From assembly GCA_050945895.1 (NCBI GenBank), contig JBMNTU010000088.1:1-9131 (forward strand): 9,131 nucleotides of DNA, written 5' to 3'. This document shows positions 1 through 5,602 of this stretch, piece after piece. The translations under genes were made by a program, and so were the position numbers. Position 1 is the first letter of the stretch. Every line of letters starts with the position of its first letter. The notes beneath the pieces are model-generated. The model searched no databases. It was not told where the DNA came from and saw only the letters and a program-made list of their open reading frames with translations. This DNA is from JBMNTU01 sp050945895. GTDB lineage: Bacteria > Bacillota > Clostridia > Christensenellales > Christensenellaceae.

Positions 1-1
1 C

Positions 2-88
2 CACATAGTAGCCTTGGCGGCAGGCCGCCAGCGCCTCAGAGCATGGTATATGCTGTATAAGAAACTTTTACGATGCCTCCTCCACTAA
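2..88 (+). CDS. Possible 3' end of an unrecognised ORF
   Basis: From base 2 a plus-strand frame stays open for 28 codons and stops with TAA at 86-88. The residues visible are rich in Arg, Lys and Leu (ending ...KKLLRCLLH). This could be the tail of a gene entering from the left, but it is too short to recognise and no family motif is visible. The same stretch is also open in another frame up to a TAA at 58-60, so this frame is not favoured strongly. It contains a small GC-rich inverted repeat (TGGCGG at 15-20 against CCGCCA at 25-30). Treat it as unresolved. Confidence 0.15.
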   Translation, partial: HIVALAAGRQRLRAWYMLYKKLLRCLLH

Positions 89-141
89 CTCTGTACTTGG
101 TACAAAGATTGGGGGCAGCCCAGTACGGTGAGGGGCTGTCA

Positions 142-147
142 TATAAT
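142..147 (+). promoter_or_regulatory. Candidate -10 element upstream of the CPBP gene
   Basis: A perfect TATAAT lies 6 bases before the preferred ATG at 154. No -35-like hexamer is found 16-18 bases upstream of it, and there is no extended -10 TG. If it is real, transcription would begin near 154 and the mRNA would be almost leaderless. It may be a chance match in an AT-rich stretch. Confidence 0.2.
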
Positions 148-153
148 GAAGAT

Positions 154-783
154 ATGGAAAAAAACGTAAAAAAACAGGGGTTATGTACATTTTGTGCAGT
201 TGCGGCAGCCCTGCTGATTACAATACTGTTGCCTTATTTCTGGAAAGTGCCGCCGGATAACGAACGTGCGGTGTCTTTTTCTAATTTGGCAGGTTTTTTT
301 CTCATCATAAGCCCTGCGGTTATTGTATCGCTCTCTACCAAGGCGTCACTTGACAATCTGGGGTTTAAGGGGAAAATAGCTGCCTCGAATCTTTTCGGTG
401 CAGTTGTAGCGGCAGTTACCTTTTTCATAGTTCCGCATATTGTTCCGGGAATATCCCTTGATGGAGCTGGTATATATTCCGTGATTGGTTGCCTGACGCC
501 TGCAGTGGCTGAAGAATTTCTGTTTCGTGGTTTCATGCAGGGCAACATTTCGCCTTGGTTGGGGAAATGGAAGGCACTTTTGATAACGGTGGTGGCATTC
601 GCTTTTTTCCACTTTCCACGGCACATCCTATCCGGCAACAAAGATTTATGGGGCGCGCTGATGTCATGTGTTTTGATTTTGCCGGCTGCGCTGATACTAG
701 GGCTTGCAAGGTTGCTTTTTGGGAACATCTATGCTGGTGTATGGCTGCATTTTACTTGGAACATCGGGCTTTTGTTCGTTTAA
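154..783 (+). CDS. CPBP-family (Abi/CAAX-like) intramembrane metalloprotease
   Basis: The protein has 209 residues from the ATG at 154 and is mostly hydrophobic, with several membrane-spanning stretches. It carries the three CPBP motifs: EExxxR as EEFLFR (residues 120-125), FxxxH as FAFFH (149-153), and HxxxN as HFTWN (199-203). These glutamates, histidines and the asparagine are the expected metal-binding and catalytic residues. Bacterial relatives include immunity proteins for bacteriocins and proteases of unknown substrate, so the substrate cannot be given. The reading frame is open upstream to an ATG at 73, but the 27 extra residues do not look like a family N-terminus, and the charged start MEKNVKK followed by a hydrophobic helix fits better. 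The start lacks a well-spaced ribosome binding site: GAGGGG at 130-135 is 18 bases away. It lies on the opposite strand to the housekeeping genes, beside recombinase debris, so it may be cargo of a former mobile element. Family call firm, start uncertain. Confidence 0.85.
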   Translation: MEKNVKKQGLCTFCAVAAALLITILLPYFWKVPPDNERAVSFSNLAGFFLIISPAVIVSLSTKASLDNLGFKGKIAASNLFGAVVAAVTFFIVPHIVPGISLDGAGIYSVIGCLTPAVAEEFLFRGFMQGNISPWLGKWKALLITVVAFAFFHFPRHILSGNKDLWGALMSCVLILPAALILGLARLLFGNIYAGVWLHFTWNIGLLFV

Positions 784-840
784 ATAATACTGGTGAAAGG
801 CCGGAACTGATATATGTGATGTAAAAATCATAGTCTTTCT

Positions 841-1029
841 CATGGTAACTACTCAGATTCATTGCATACACTTGTTATAATTGACAGGGCAATGGCGAGG
901 TTAACAGGCAAGGCCATTCTAAAAGACCCCAAGAACGAGGCCAGCCGTGCCTCCGTGCCACTACTTGCAATGGTTACGGATATGCTGGACGAATTGAAAG
1001 AAGTATAACACCAGCATAAGGCAGAATAT
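841..1029 (+). pseudogene. Tyrosine recombinase (integrase) fragment, early catalytic domain
   Basis: One frame reads ...HTLVIIDRAMARLTG, then KAILKDPKNEASRASVPLL and MVTDMLDELKEV before a TAA at 1006-1008. The same frame continues past it as HQHKAEYNN. The pattern of strand, 'K-x-PK-x-x-x-SR-x-x-VPL' and a following helix is what phage-type integrases show just after the first catalytic arginine. The N-terminal domain and the segment bearing that arginine are absent, and no intact start exists. The fragment is therefore a 5'-truncated, stop-containing remnant. The left edge is approximate. It belongs with the C-terminal integrase piece near 1335-1610 on the same strand, with foreign sequence between them. 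Identification rests on pattern recognition of a short segment, so confidence is moderate. Confidence 0.6.
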
Positions 1030-1334
1030 AACAATGTCGAAGTAAACAAGGCAAATTACACCAATACGGATGGCAGCACGATCATCACGCTGAAAGAAAG
1101 CTATCTCAAAACACTTGCCAACGGTACACATACGTTCCGCGCAGAGTTCACGGACGGTTATGCAGATTTGACGCTGAAGGTGAATGTCCCGGTGCAGCCT
1201 GCGCAATGTCTGTAACAACGACTTCAACAACAAGCAGCACCAGCCCTAAAACAGGCGATGAAAACAACCTGTCGTTGTATATCGCACTTTGCATGATAGC
1301 GGGCGTTGCAATTGCGGGTATTACAGTATACCGC
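1030..1334 (+). pseudogene. C-terminal fragment of a sortase-anchored surface protein
   Basis: Bases 1030-1190 encode an Ig-like/X2-type module ending: TDGSTIITLKESYLKTL, then GTHTFRAEFTDGYADLTLKV. This type of module is common in Gram-positive surface proteins. A frameshift near 1195-1206 moves the continuation into another frame, where a Ser/Thr-rich linker leads to SPKTGDEN (1242-1265), a hydrophobic helix of about 21 residues and YR. That is the layout of an LPxTG-type cell-wall sorting signal, with Ser replacing Leu. There is no start, no signal peptide and only one module, so this is a fragment of a larger gene. It sits inside the integrase remnant: integrase sequence precedes it in the same frame and follows it after residue R43 of the downstream ORF. 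Both junctions are inferred to within about 15 bases. Confidence 0.6.
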
Positions 1335-1610
1335 GCCCACAATAACATCGACCCGAACAGAGTTCCTTACGACTTTCGCCATACTTTCTTTTCTGTTACA
1401 AAGAACCTGCCCGATTCGCTGGTGCGCCCGATCGGCGGCCACAGTCCAAAGTTTGACAATCGAACGTACATCCACGAAATAGAAGGCGACGACCTAGAGG
1501 CTGCCACGCAGGTAGATGCCGTTTATCGCAAGGTGCTAAAAATGGAAAAAGAAGATGCAAGTGTGACCAAAAGTGGGCCCAAGGAAATAAAAAACACCCC
1601 GAAACCGTGA
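1206..1610 (+). pseudogene. Chimeric ORF: sorting-signal tail fused to integrase C-terminus
   Basis: This 134-codon ORF opens at an ATG that is probably internal to the old surface-protein gene. Residues 1-43 are the Ser/Thr linker, SPKTGD motif and membrane helix of a wall-anchored protein. From about residue 44 the sequence is the C-terminal half of a tyrosine recombinase: PYDFRHTFFS (54-63) with catalytic Arg58, GGHS (77-80) with His79, and Tyr88 nine residues later as the likely nucleophile, followed by HEIEGD and a helical tail. Position 55 is Tyr where many integrases have His (HxxR). The N-terminal arm-binding and core-binding domains are missing, so it cannot be an active integrase. 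The last codons, including the TGA at 1608-1610, lie inside the hairpin terminator of the convergent ssrA gene. The fusion may be expressed by chance, but I treat it as gene debris. Confidence 0.7.
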
Positions 1611-1622
1611 TTGTTACGGGGT
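1589..1622 (-). terminator. Rho-independent terminator of ssrA
   Basis: Read on the minus strand, ACCCCG (1617-1622) pairs with CGGGGT (1596-1601), followed after one base by six T (1589-1594). A shorter CCGT/ACGG pairing is possible inside. It begins 8 bases after the encoded CCA end of tmRNA, so it is well placed to stop the smpB-ssrA transcript. It overlaps the stop codon of the convergent integrase remnant. Confidence 0.8.
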
Positions 1623-1629
1623 ATTTTCT

Positions 1630-2011
1630 TGGTGGAGCCGAGGGGAGTCGAACCCCTGTCCGAAAGCCTGCCGGGGCAACCTTCTACAAGCTTATTGACT
1701 TTTTAAAATTCCCTCTGCTACGCCAAAAGCCACAAAAGCGTAAAAGAGGTAGCTTCATATGTCCTGTATTGCCGCAAAGCTTTGGCAACACGGTTCCCTG
1801 CTAATAATTTGCTCCCTTACGCCGCCCAAGCAGGCAGGGCTACGCAGGAAGGCCACTTTAAATTAAGCAGCAAGCAGCGCCGGAGAACCAGCTACTGCAG
1901 TTTTTTCTGTTTTTGCATTTATATTTAGCTGGGCTTTTTAACGCAGCATTCCCAAACTGCGGCTTGCTGATTACCACAACAAATGCCCCCGTCGAAACCA
2001 TGTACGGCCCC
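1630..2011 (-). ncRNA. ssrA: Transfer-messenger RNA (tmRNA)
   Basis: This 382-base RNA frees ribosomes stalled on broken mRNA. It acts first as alanyl-tRNA, then as a template for a degradation tag. The 5' end carries GGGGCCG followed by ATGGTTTCGACGGGGGCA, the hallmark tmRNA start. The 3' end carries GGACAGGGGTTCGACTCCCC (T arm) and CGGCTCCACCA. The two ends pair as a 7-base-pair acceptor stem with one G-U pair, and the CCA is encoded. The tag frame lies at 1916-1863. SmpB, its protein partner, is encoded just upstream on the same strand. No convincing promoter is seen in the 60 bases before 2011, and the preceding stop codon is only 11 bases away. The RNA may therefore be cut from the operon transcript, with RNase P forming the 5' end. 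Ends were set from the acceptor stem pairing. Confidence 0.97.
1863..1916 (-). other. tmRNA tag-peptide reading frame
   Basis: Inside ssrA, the resume codon is taken as GCA at 1916-1914, after the A-rich sequence AAATATAAAT. Translation gives AKTEKTAVAGSPALLAA (17 residues) and then TAA at 1865-1863. The hydrophobic C-terminus ending in LLAA fits a proteolysis signal for ClpXP-type proteases. The resume codon is inferred from the usual position of GCA after an A-rich stretch. The stop and the end of the tag are read directly. Confidence 0.85.
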
Positions 2012-2022
2012 ATGCATTTGTT

Positions 2023-2325
2023 TTACTGTAGGTCGCTTCTGTTTAGTTCCATTACCTCCTCTTCCCTTGCAATGTCCAGCTTACGATTCCGAATATATAG
2101 CATAATATCGGTAAACACAAGGCAAAAGTTGATCGCATACATAATAATAACATAATCGAAATTATAAAACACCTTGTGCAGCATCCCCATCACATACCCC
2201 ACCAGCAGGATGATAAGAAAAACAACACTCTTCCCTTTTGCTGTGCGGGATTTGTAGGATTTATAAATCGAAACAGGCCACGCGGCTGCAAAGCACAGCA
2301 GCATACAGATTTCAAACACACTCAC
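2023..2325 (-). CDS. Small three-helix membrane protein, PQ-loop/SemiSWEET-like
   Basis: The product has 100 residues with three predicted membrane helices (about 4-21, 33-51 and 57-78) and an acidic, hydrophilic tail. After the first helix, P17 is followed by a basic loop YKSYKSRTAKGKS (21-33). This resembles the PQ-loop of half-transporters of the SemiSWEET/MtN3 type, except that the Gln is Val here. The match is by topology and motif only, so a sugar or other transport role is a guess. The start is GTG at 2325, supported by AAAGGAG at 2338-2332. It overlaps the smpB stop as GTGA, so translation is probably coupled to smpB. The stop lies only 11 bases before the 5' end of ssrA. The gene therefore sits in the rescue operon, but nothing in the protein links it to rescue. 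Confidence 0.8.
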   Translation of the reverse strand: MSVFEICMLLCFAAAWPVSIYKSYKSRTAKGKSVVFLIILLVGYVMGMLHKVFYNFDYVIIMYAINFCLVFTDIMLYIRNRKLDIAREEEVMELNRSDLQ

Positions 2326-2768
2326 CGCATGCTCCTTTCCATGTCCCTCTTCATCGCTTTTTCTTTCAGGTCATGGCGCTTATCGTATGTGTGTTTTCCT
2401 TTTGCAACACCAATTTCCAACTTAACCTTGCCATGCTTCAAATACATTTTAAGCGGGATAAGGGTAAACCCCTTCTGTGCGCTAAGCCCAAGCAATTTCG
2501 TTATTTCGCGCTTATGAAGAAGCAGCTTCCTTTGGCGCACCGGATCGCGGTTAAAGATATTGCCCTTTTCATACGGGCTGATATGCATATTTACAACATA
2601 TGCTTCCGCATTTCTTATTTGCACATACGAATCCTTCAGGTTGACCTTTGCCTGCCTACACGATTTTACTTCCGTGCCAACAAGCGCAATCCCCGCCTCA
2701 TATGTGTCTTCTATAAAATAATCGTGCCGCGCCTTCCTGTTTTGCGCAAGCAGCTTTTGTCCTTCCAT
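2322..2768 (-). CDS. smpB: SsrA-binding protein SmpB
   Basis: SmpB binds the tRNA-like domain of tmRNA and brings it to the empty A site of stalled ribosomes; its C-terminal tail occupies the mRNA channel. The 148-residue protein has normal family length. It shows the expected N-terminus LLAQNRKARHDYFIEDTYEAG, the core GTEVKSCRQAKVNLKDSYV and HISPYEKGN, a basic segment RKLLLHKREI, then KHGKVKLEIGVAKGKHTYDKR and a basic tail (KEKAMKRDMERSMR). The ATG at 2768 follows GAGGAAAG with a spacing of about 4 bases. It precedes the small membrane protein gene by a 4-base overlap and lies upstream of ssrA, its RNA partner. The leader contains hairpin-forming 63-base repeats whose first unit ends about 30 bases before the start codon. 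Confidence 0.98.
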   Translation of the reverse strand: MEGQKLLAQNRKARHDYFIEDTYEAGIALVGTEVKSCRQAKVNLKDSYVQIRNAEAYVVNMHISPYEKGNIFNRDPVRQRKLLLHKREITKLLGLSAQKGFTLIPLKMYLKHGKVKLEIGVAKGKHTYDKRHDLKEKAMKRDMERSMR

Positions 2769-2798
2769 ATCACTTTCCTCTAATGGCTGATATTATAC

Positions 2799-3062
2799 CA
2801 TATCCTTCCGAAAAAATCTCCAAGGTAGGATATGGTGAAACTCGCCTTCGGCTTGTTATAGCATATCCTTCCCAAAAAATCTCCAAGGTCGGATATGGTG
2901 AAACTCGCCTTCGGCTTGTTATAGCATATCCTTCCGAAAAAATCTCCAAGGTAGGATATGGTGAAACTCGCTTTGCTCGTTATACGCCAATCCTCAATAA
3001 ATCCTAGCGGTTGGTTGGACGTAAAACTCACTTCGTTCGCTAAAGCATATCCTTCCCAAAAA
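2799..3062. repeat. 63-base tandem repeats with hairpin arms between rnr and smpB
   Basis: Three full units start at 2799, 2862 and 2925, exactly 63 bases apart. Units 1 and 2 differ at two positions, and unit 3 matches unit 1 for its first 48 bases. A degenerate unit fills about 2988-3045, and the first 17 bases of another copy are seen at 3046-3062. Each full unit starts with CATATCC and carries GGATATG about 30 bases later; in unit 1 the arms extend to ACCATATCCT against AGGATATGGT, giving a hairpin with a loop of about 14-20 bases. The remaining 24 bases hold a short GC-rich motif (GCCTTCGGC or variants). The degenerate unit keeps partly complementary arms of different sequence (CCAATCC and GGTTGG). 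This fills the whole rnr-smpB gap of 323 bases. No terminator is evident just after rnr. Confidence 0.9.
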
Positions 3063-3091
3063 TATACAAACCGAACTCTTTGATTATATTA

Positions 3092-5197
3092 TCAAGCAAA
3101 AGCAAATTCAATCTTCCCTGTGGATATTTCCGCATGCACCACTTTTATATTTACCCTGTCTCCCAGTGTAATCCGTTTTGCCGTGCGCTTGCCCACAACG
3201 CAATGTTGTTTTTCTTCGTATTCGTAATAGTCGTCGTCCAGCGTCGCCAAAGGAATCATTCCTTCGATGGTGTTTTCCAATTCCACAAATATGCCAAAGT
3301 TTGTTACGCCGGACACAACGCCTTCATGCTCTTCGCCAATCCTCGCGGACATATATTCCGCCATTTTCATGTTGTCTACCGCACGCTCTGCCTCAATGGC
3401 GTTCCGTTCACGCTCGCTGGACTGTTTTGCCGCCGTTTCCAAAACACCTTCCAGTTTCTTTTCGTAGCCCGGCGAAAGCTTTCCCTCCACAAACGCTTTT
3501 ACAATCCTGTGTATCGCCAAATCGGGATAACGCCTGATGGGCGATGTAAAGTGGCAGTACCAATCGGCGGCAAGGCCAAAGTGCGCGACCGGATGCGTAT
3601 CGTATTTTGCTTTTTTCAGCGACCGCAGTGTTACGCTGTTAATCAGCCCTGCTTCGTCCGTGCCCTCCACCTGCGTCAGTACCTCCTGTATTGCCTTTGG
3701 CTGGATGTCGCCCACGCCTTTAAGCTCCACGCCAAAGTTTTTCAAAAATACCGCCAGCTCATGCATGCTTTCCGGGTCCGGTTGTTCGTGCGTCCGGTAA
3801 ATAAACGGAATATCCTTCCTGTAAAAATGCTCTGCAACCGTACAGTTCGTCAAAAGCATAAATTCTTCGATAAGTTTTTCCGCATCCCCACGTTCGCGCA
3901 CGCCAATCTCTACCGGCGCGCCATTGTCATCCAGCGTAATTTTAGCCTCCGGCAAGTCAAAATCAATACTGCCCGCCAGAAAACGCTTTTCGCGAAGCTG
4001 CTTCGCAAGTCCATTCATGCTGTTTAGCATGCGCACAGCTCCCTTATATTTTCCGGCAAGCTCCTTGTCGCCCTCCAATATCATATTGACATCGCTATAC
4101 GTCATCCTGTAGCGTGTTTTAATAACACCTTTATAGAACCTGTGCCTTTTAACTTCCCCGTCTTTGCCTATTTCCATCATACACGAAAGCGTGTATTTCA
4201 GCTCTCCCGGATTGAGCGAGCAAAGGTCGTTAGACAGAACCTTGGGCAGCATCGGAACCACTTGGTCGATCAAATATGCGCTGGTGCCGCGGTGCATCGC
4301 TTCTTTGTCGAGGATGTCCCCTTCCCGTACATAATGGGAAACATCTGCGATGTGCACCGTAAGCCGGCAATCCCCATTCTTCAGTACTTTGAGCGAAACC
4401 GCATCGTCAAGGTCCTTTGCGTCTGCTCCGTCTATCGTAATTACGCATTCCTTTGTAAAATCTTCCCTGCCCTCCAGCGTAAATTCCTCATTTTTCAGCT
4501 TCGACGCAGCCCGTTCCACTTCCTTGCTAAAACGGGCATTCAGGCCAAAGCTTCGCGCAATCGCCAGTATGTCCACGCCCTTTTCGCCCGGCATACCCAG
4601 CACTTCAACGATTTCTCCTTCCGCGCTTTTGCGCCCTTCCGGCCGTTTCAGCAGCTTTACCACAACCATCTGCCCGTCTTTTATTTTTTTCGCCTTATCC
4701 CGCGGGATGTAGATATCTCCTGCCAGTTCTTCGCTCACAACATAAACCGTTTTTTTATACACCTGCACAATGCCCACAACTGTCCGCTCCGCAGGCGACA
4801 GTATTTCCACGACTTTTCCTTCCAGATTTTTCCTGCCCGATTGGCGCTTCCGTAGTTTTACCAAAACAGTATCCCCATTGATGGCGCCGCGCATGCCTTC
4901 TCTAGCTACATAAATATCCCCTAGTTCTCCCCCTGTACGCAAAAAGCCAAATCCGTTCTTTTTGATCTCTATCGTTCCTTTAAAAAAGCCAAGCACATGG
5001 GCAAGCGCATATTTCCCCTGCTTTGTCCGGCCTACCGCGTGTGCGCTTTCCAGCTCGCCAAGCGCATTGTCAATCGTCTTTTTACCGGCCTTTATGTTGC
5101 CAAACAAATCCTTTTTATCGGCATATACCTTTTTTTCGATTACTTTTAAAACCTTTTCTTTTATATCCAAATCATTCTCCTGTCCATCCTTTGCCAC
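3092..5197 (-). CDS. rnr: Ribonuclease R, 3'-5' exoribonuclease
   Basis: RNase R degrades structured RNA from the 3' end and is known in other bacteria to clear defective mRNAs during tmRNA rescue. The product has 701 residues, typical for the family. A helix-turn-helix-like N-terminus (about 10-66) is followed by cold-shock OB folds (around FFKGTIEIKKNGFGFL, 71-86, and on to about 200). The RNB catalytic domain carries TIDGADAKDLDD (254-265), with the metal-binding Asp256, 262, 264 and 265. The conserved RNB segment HFTSPIRRYPDLAIHR lies at 549-564 and an S1 domain at about 622-698. The GTG start at 5197 is the only reasonable one: the frame is closed two codons upstream. AAAGAG lies just 2 bases before it, which is tight and may mean modest translation. 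The gene follows the secG terminator after 33 bases, with a weak TATAGAT just upstream. smpB lies downstream, past the repeats. Confidence 0.97.
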   Translation of the reverse strand: MAKDGQENDLDIKEKVLKVIEKKVYADKKDLFGNIKAGKKTIDNALGELESAHAVGRTKQGKYALAHVLGFFKGTIEIKKNGFGFLRTGGELGDIYVAREGMRGAINGDTVLVKLRKRQSGRKNLEGKVVEILSPAERTVVGIVQVYKKTVYVVSEELAGDIYIPRDKAKKIKDGQMVVVKLLKRPEGRKSAEGEIVEVLGMPGEKGVDILAIARSFGLNARFSKEVERAASKLKNEEFTLEGREDFTKECVITIDGADAKDLDDAVSLKVLKNGDCRLTVHIADVSHYVREGDILDKEAMHRGTSAYLIDQVVPMLPKVLSNDLCSLNPGELKYTLSCMMEIGKDGEVKRHRFYKGVIKTRYRMTYSDVNMILEGDKELAGKYKGAVRMLNSMNGLAKQLREKRFLAGSIDFDLPEAKITLDDNGAPVEIGVRERGDAEKLIEEFMLLTNCTVAEHFYRKDIPFIYRTHEQPDPESMHELAVFLKNFGVELKGVGDIQPKAIQEVLTQVEGTDEAGLINSVTLRSLKKAKYDTHPVAHFGLAADWYCHFTSPIRRYPDLAIHRIVKAFVEGKLSPGYEKKLEGVLETAAKQSSERERNAIEAERAVDNMKMAEYMSARIGEEHEGVVSGVTNFGIFVELENTIEGMIPLATLDDDYYEYEEKQHCVVGKRTAKRITLGDRVNIKVVHAEISTGKIEFAFA

Positions 5198-5230
5198 AAC
5201 TCTTTATCTATACCCTTCATTCGTTTTCAC

Positions 5231-5252
5231 AAAAAAACACCCTTTCGGGTGT
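5231..5252 (-). terminator. Strong rho-independent terminator after secG
   Basis: On the minus strand ACACCC (5252-5247) pairs with GGGTGT (5242-5237) around a GAAA tetraloop, followed by seven T (5237-5231). It lies 17 bases after the secG stop. The stable GNRA-type loop and long T run make it a convincing terminator, separating secG from rnr. Confidence 0.9.
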
Positions 5253-5269
5253 GTTTTCAGGCTTGCGGG

Positions 5270-5521
5270 TTATGCAGTCCAATACTTCTGAATAATGACC
5301 AGAAGTACCGCCAGCACCATAAAACCTATTGCCGCAATTTTCGTCAGCCGAACCAAAAGCGCGTCCATACCGCGGGCTTTCTTTTTGCCAAACATAGCCT
5401 CGGCGCCGCCGCCAACGGAACCCTGCCCCTGCCGCTGTCCCGATTGCAGCAACACGACCGCGATTAGAAAAACCGAAAACACAATCAGTACTATTTTGAT
5501 GATAAGAGTCAAAGTCTCCAT
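5270..5521 (-). CDS. secG: Preprotein translocase subunit SecG
   Basis: SecG is the small non-essential subunit of the SecYEG channel and assists SecA-driven protein export. The product has 83 residues with two membrane helices (about 2-22 and 56-78). They flank the characteristic loop VLLQSGQRQGQG, GGGAEAMFG and KKKARG. The ATG at 5521 was chosen because it follows GGAGGAAATT with good spacing. A longer frame from TTG at 5533 would start inside that ribosome binding site. The gene has its own promoter (5554-5582) and a strong terminator (5231-5252), so it is probably monocistronic. A secG-rnr-smpB-ssrA order is common in Firmicutes, from general knowledge. Confidence 0.96.
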   Translation of the reverse strand: METLTLIIKIVLIVFSVFLIAVVLLQSGQRQGQGSVGGGAEAMFGKKKARGMDALLVRLTKIAAIGFMVLAVLLVIIQKYWTA

Positions 5522-5553
5522 AATTTCCTCCAAAGTTCTACATAACAGACCAT

Positions 5554-5582
5554 ACTATACCATAACCGCTCTAAAAATGCAA
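5554..5582 (-). promoter_or_regulatory. Sigma-70/SigA-type promoter for secG
   Basis: On the minus strand TTGCAT (5582-5577) and TATAGT (5559-5554) are separated by 17 bases, and TGG directly before TATAGT forms an extended -10. Transcription would start near 5547, giving a leader of about 26 bases with the secG ribosome binding site. It lies wholly in the 81-base gap between dus and secG. No operator-like repeat is evident. Confidence 0.85.
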
Positions 5583-5602
5583 TTATTTTTTATATCCACA
5601 GG

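Noticed and set aside
862..881. TTGCAT and TATAAT as a promoter before the integrase remnant
   Set aside because: The spacing is only 8 bases, far below the 16-18 needed, and the bases are part of the integrase reading frame.
2050..2060. Internal AGGAGG followed by ATG near the end of the small membrane protein gene
   Set aside because: It would encode only 9 residues in the same frame, and the spacing to ATG is 2 bases. It arises from Glu-Glu-Val codons.
2783..3007. Plus-strand 74-codon ORF across the repeats
   Set aside because: It is open only because the repeat length is a multiple of three. There is no ribosome binding site, and it would run against the operon from the smpB start region.
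2799..3062. CRISPR array
   Set aside because: The units are nearly identical over their full 63 bases in copies 1 and 2, with no unique spacers, and no cas genes are present.
3080..4027. 315-codon plus-strand ORF opposite rnr
   Set aside because: It lies wholly antisense to the rnr coding region, has no family resemblance and a Cys/His/Phe/Arg-rich composition typical of antisense frames.
4142..4855. 237-codon plus-strand ORF opposite rnr
   Set aside because: It is antisense to rnr, which is identified with certainty through its RNB and S1 motifs. The product shows no domain.
5522..5533. Longer SecG start at TTG 5533
   Set aside because: The four added codons lie in the ribosome binding site of the ATG at 5521, which has ideal spacing.
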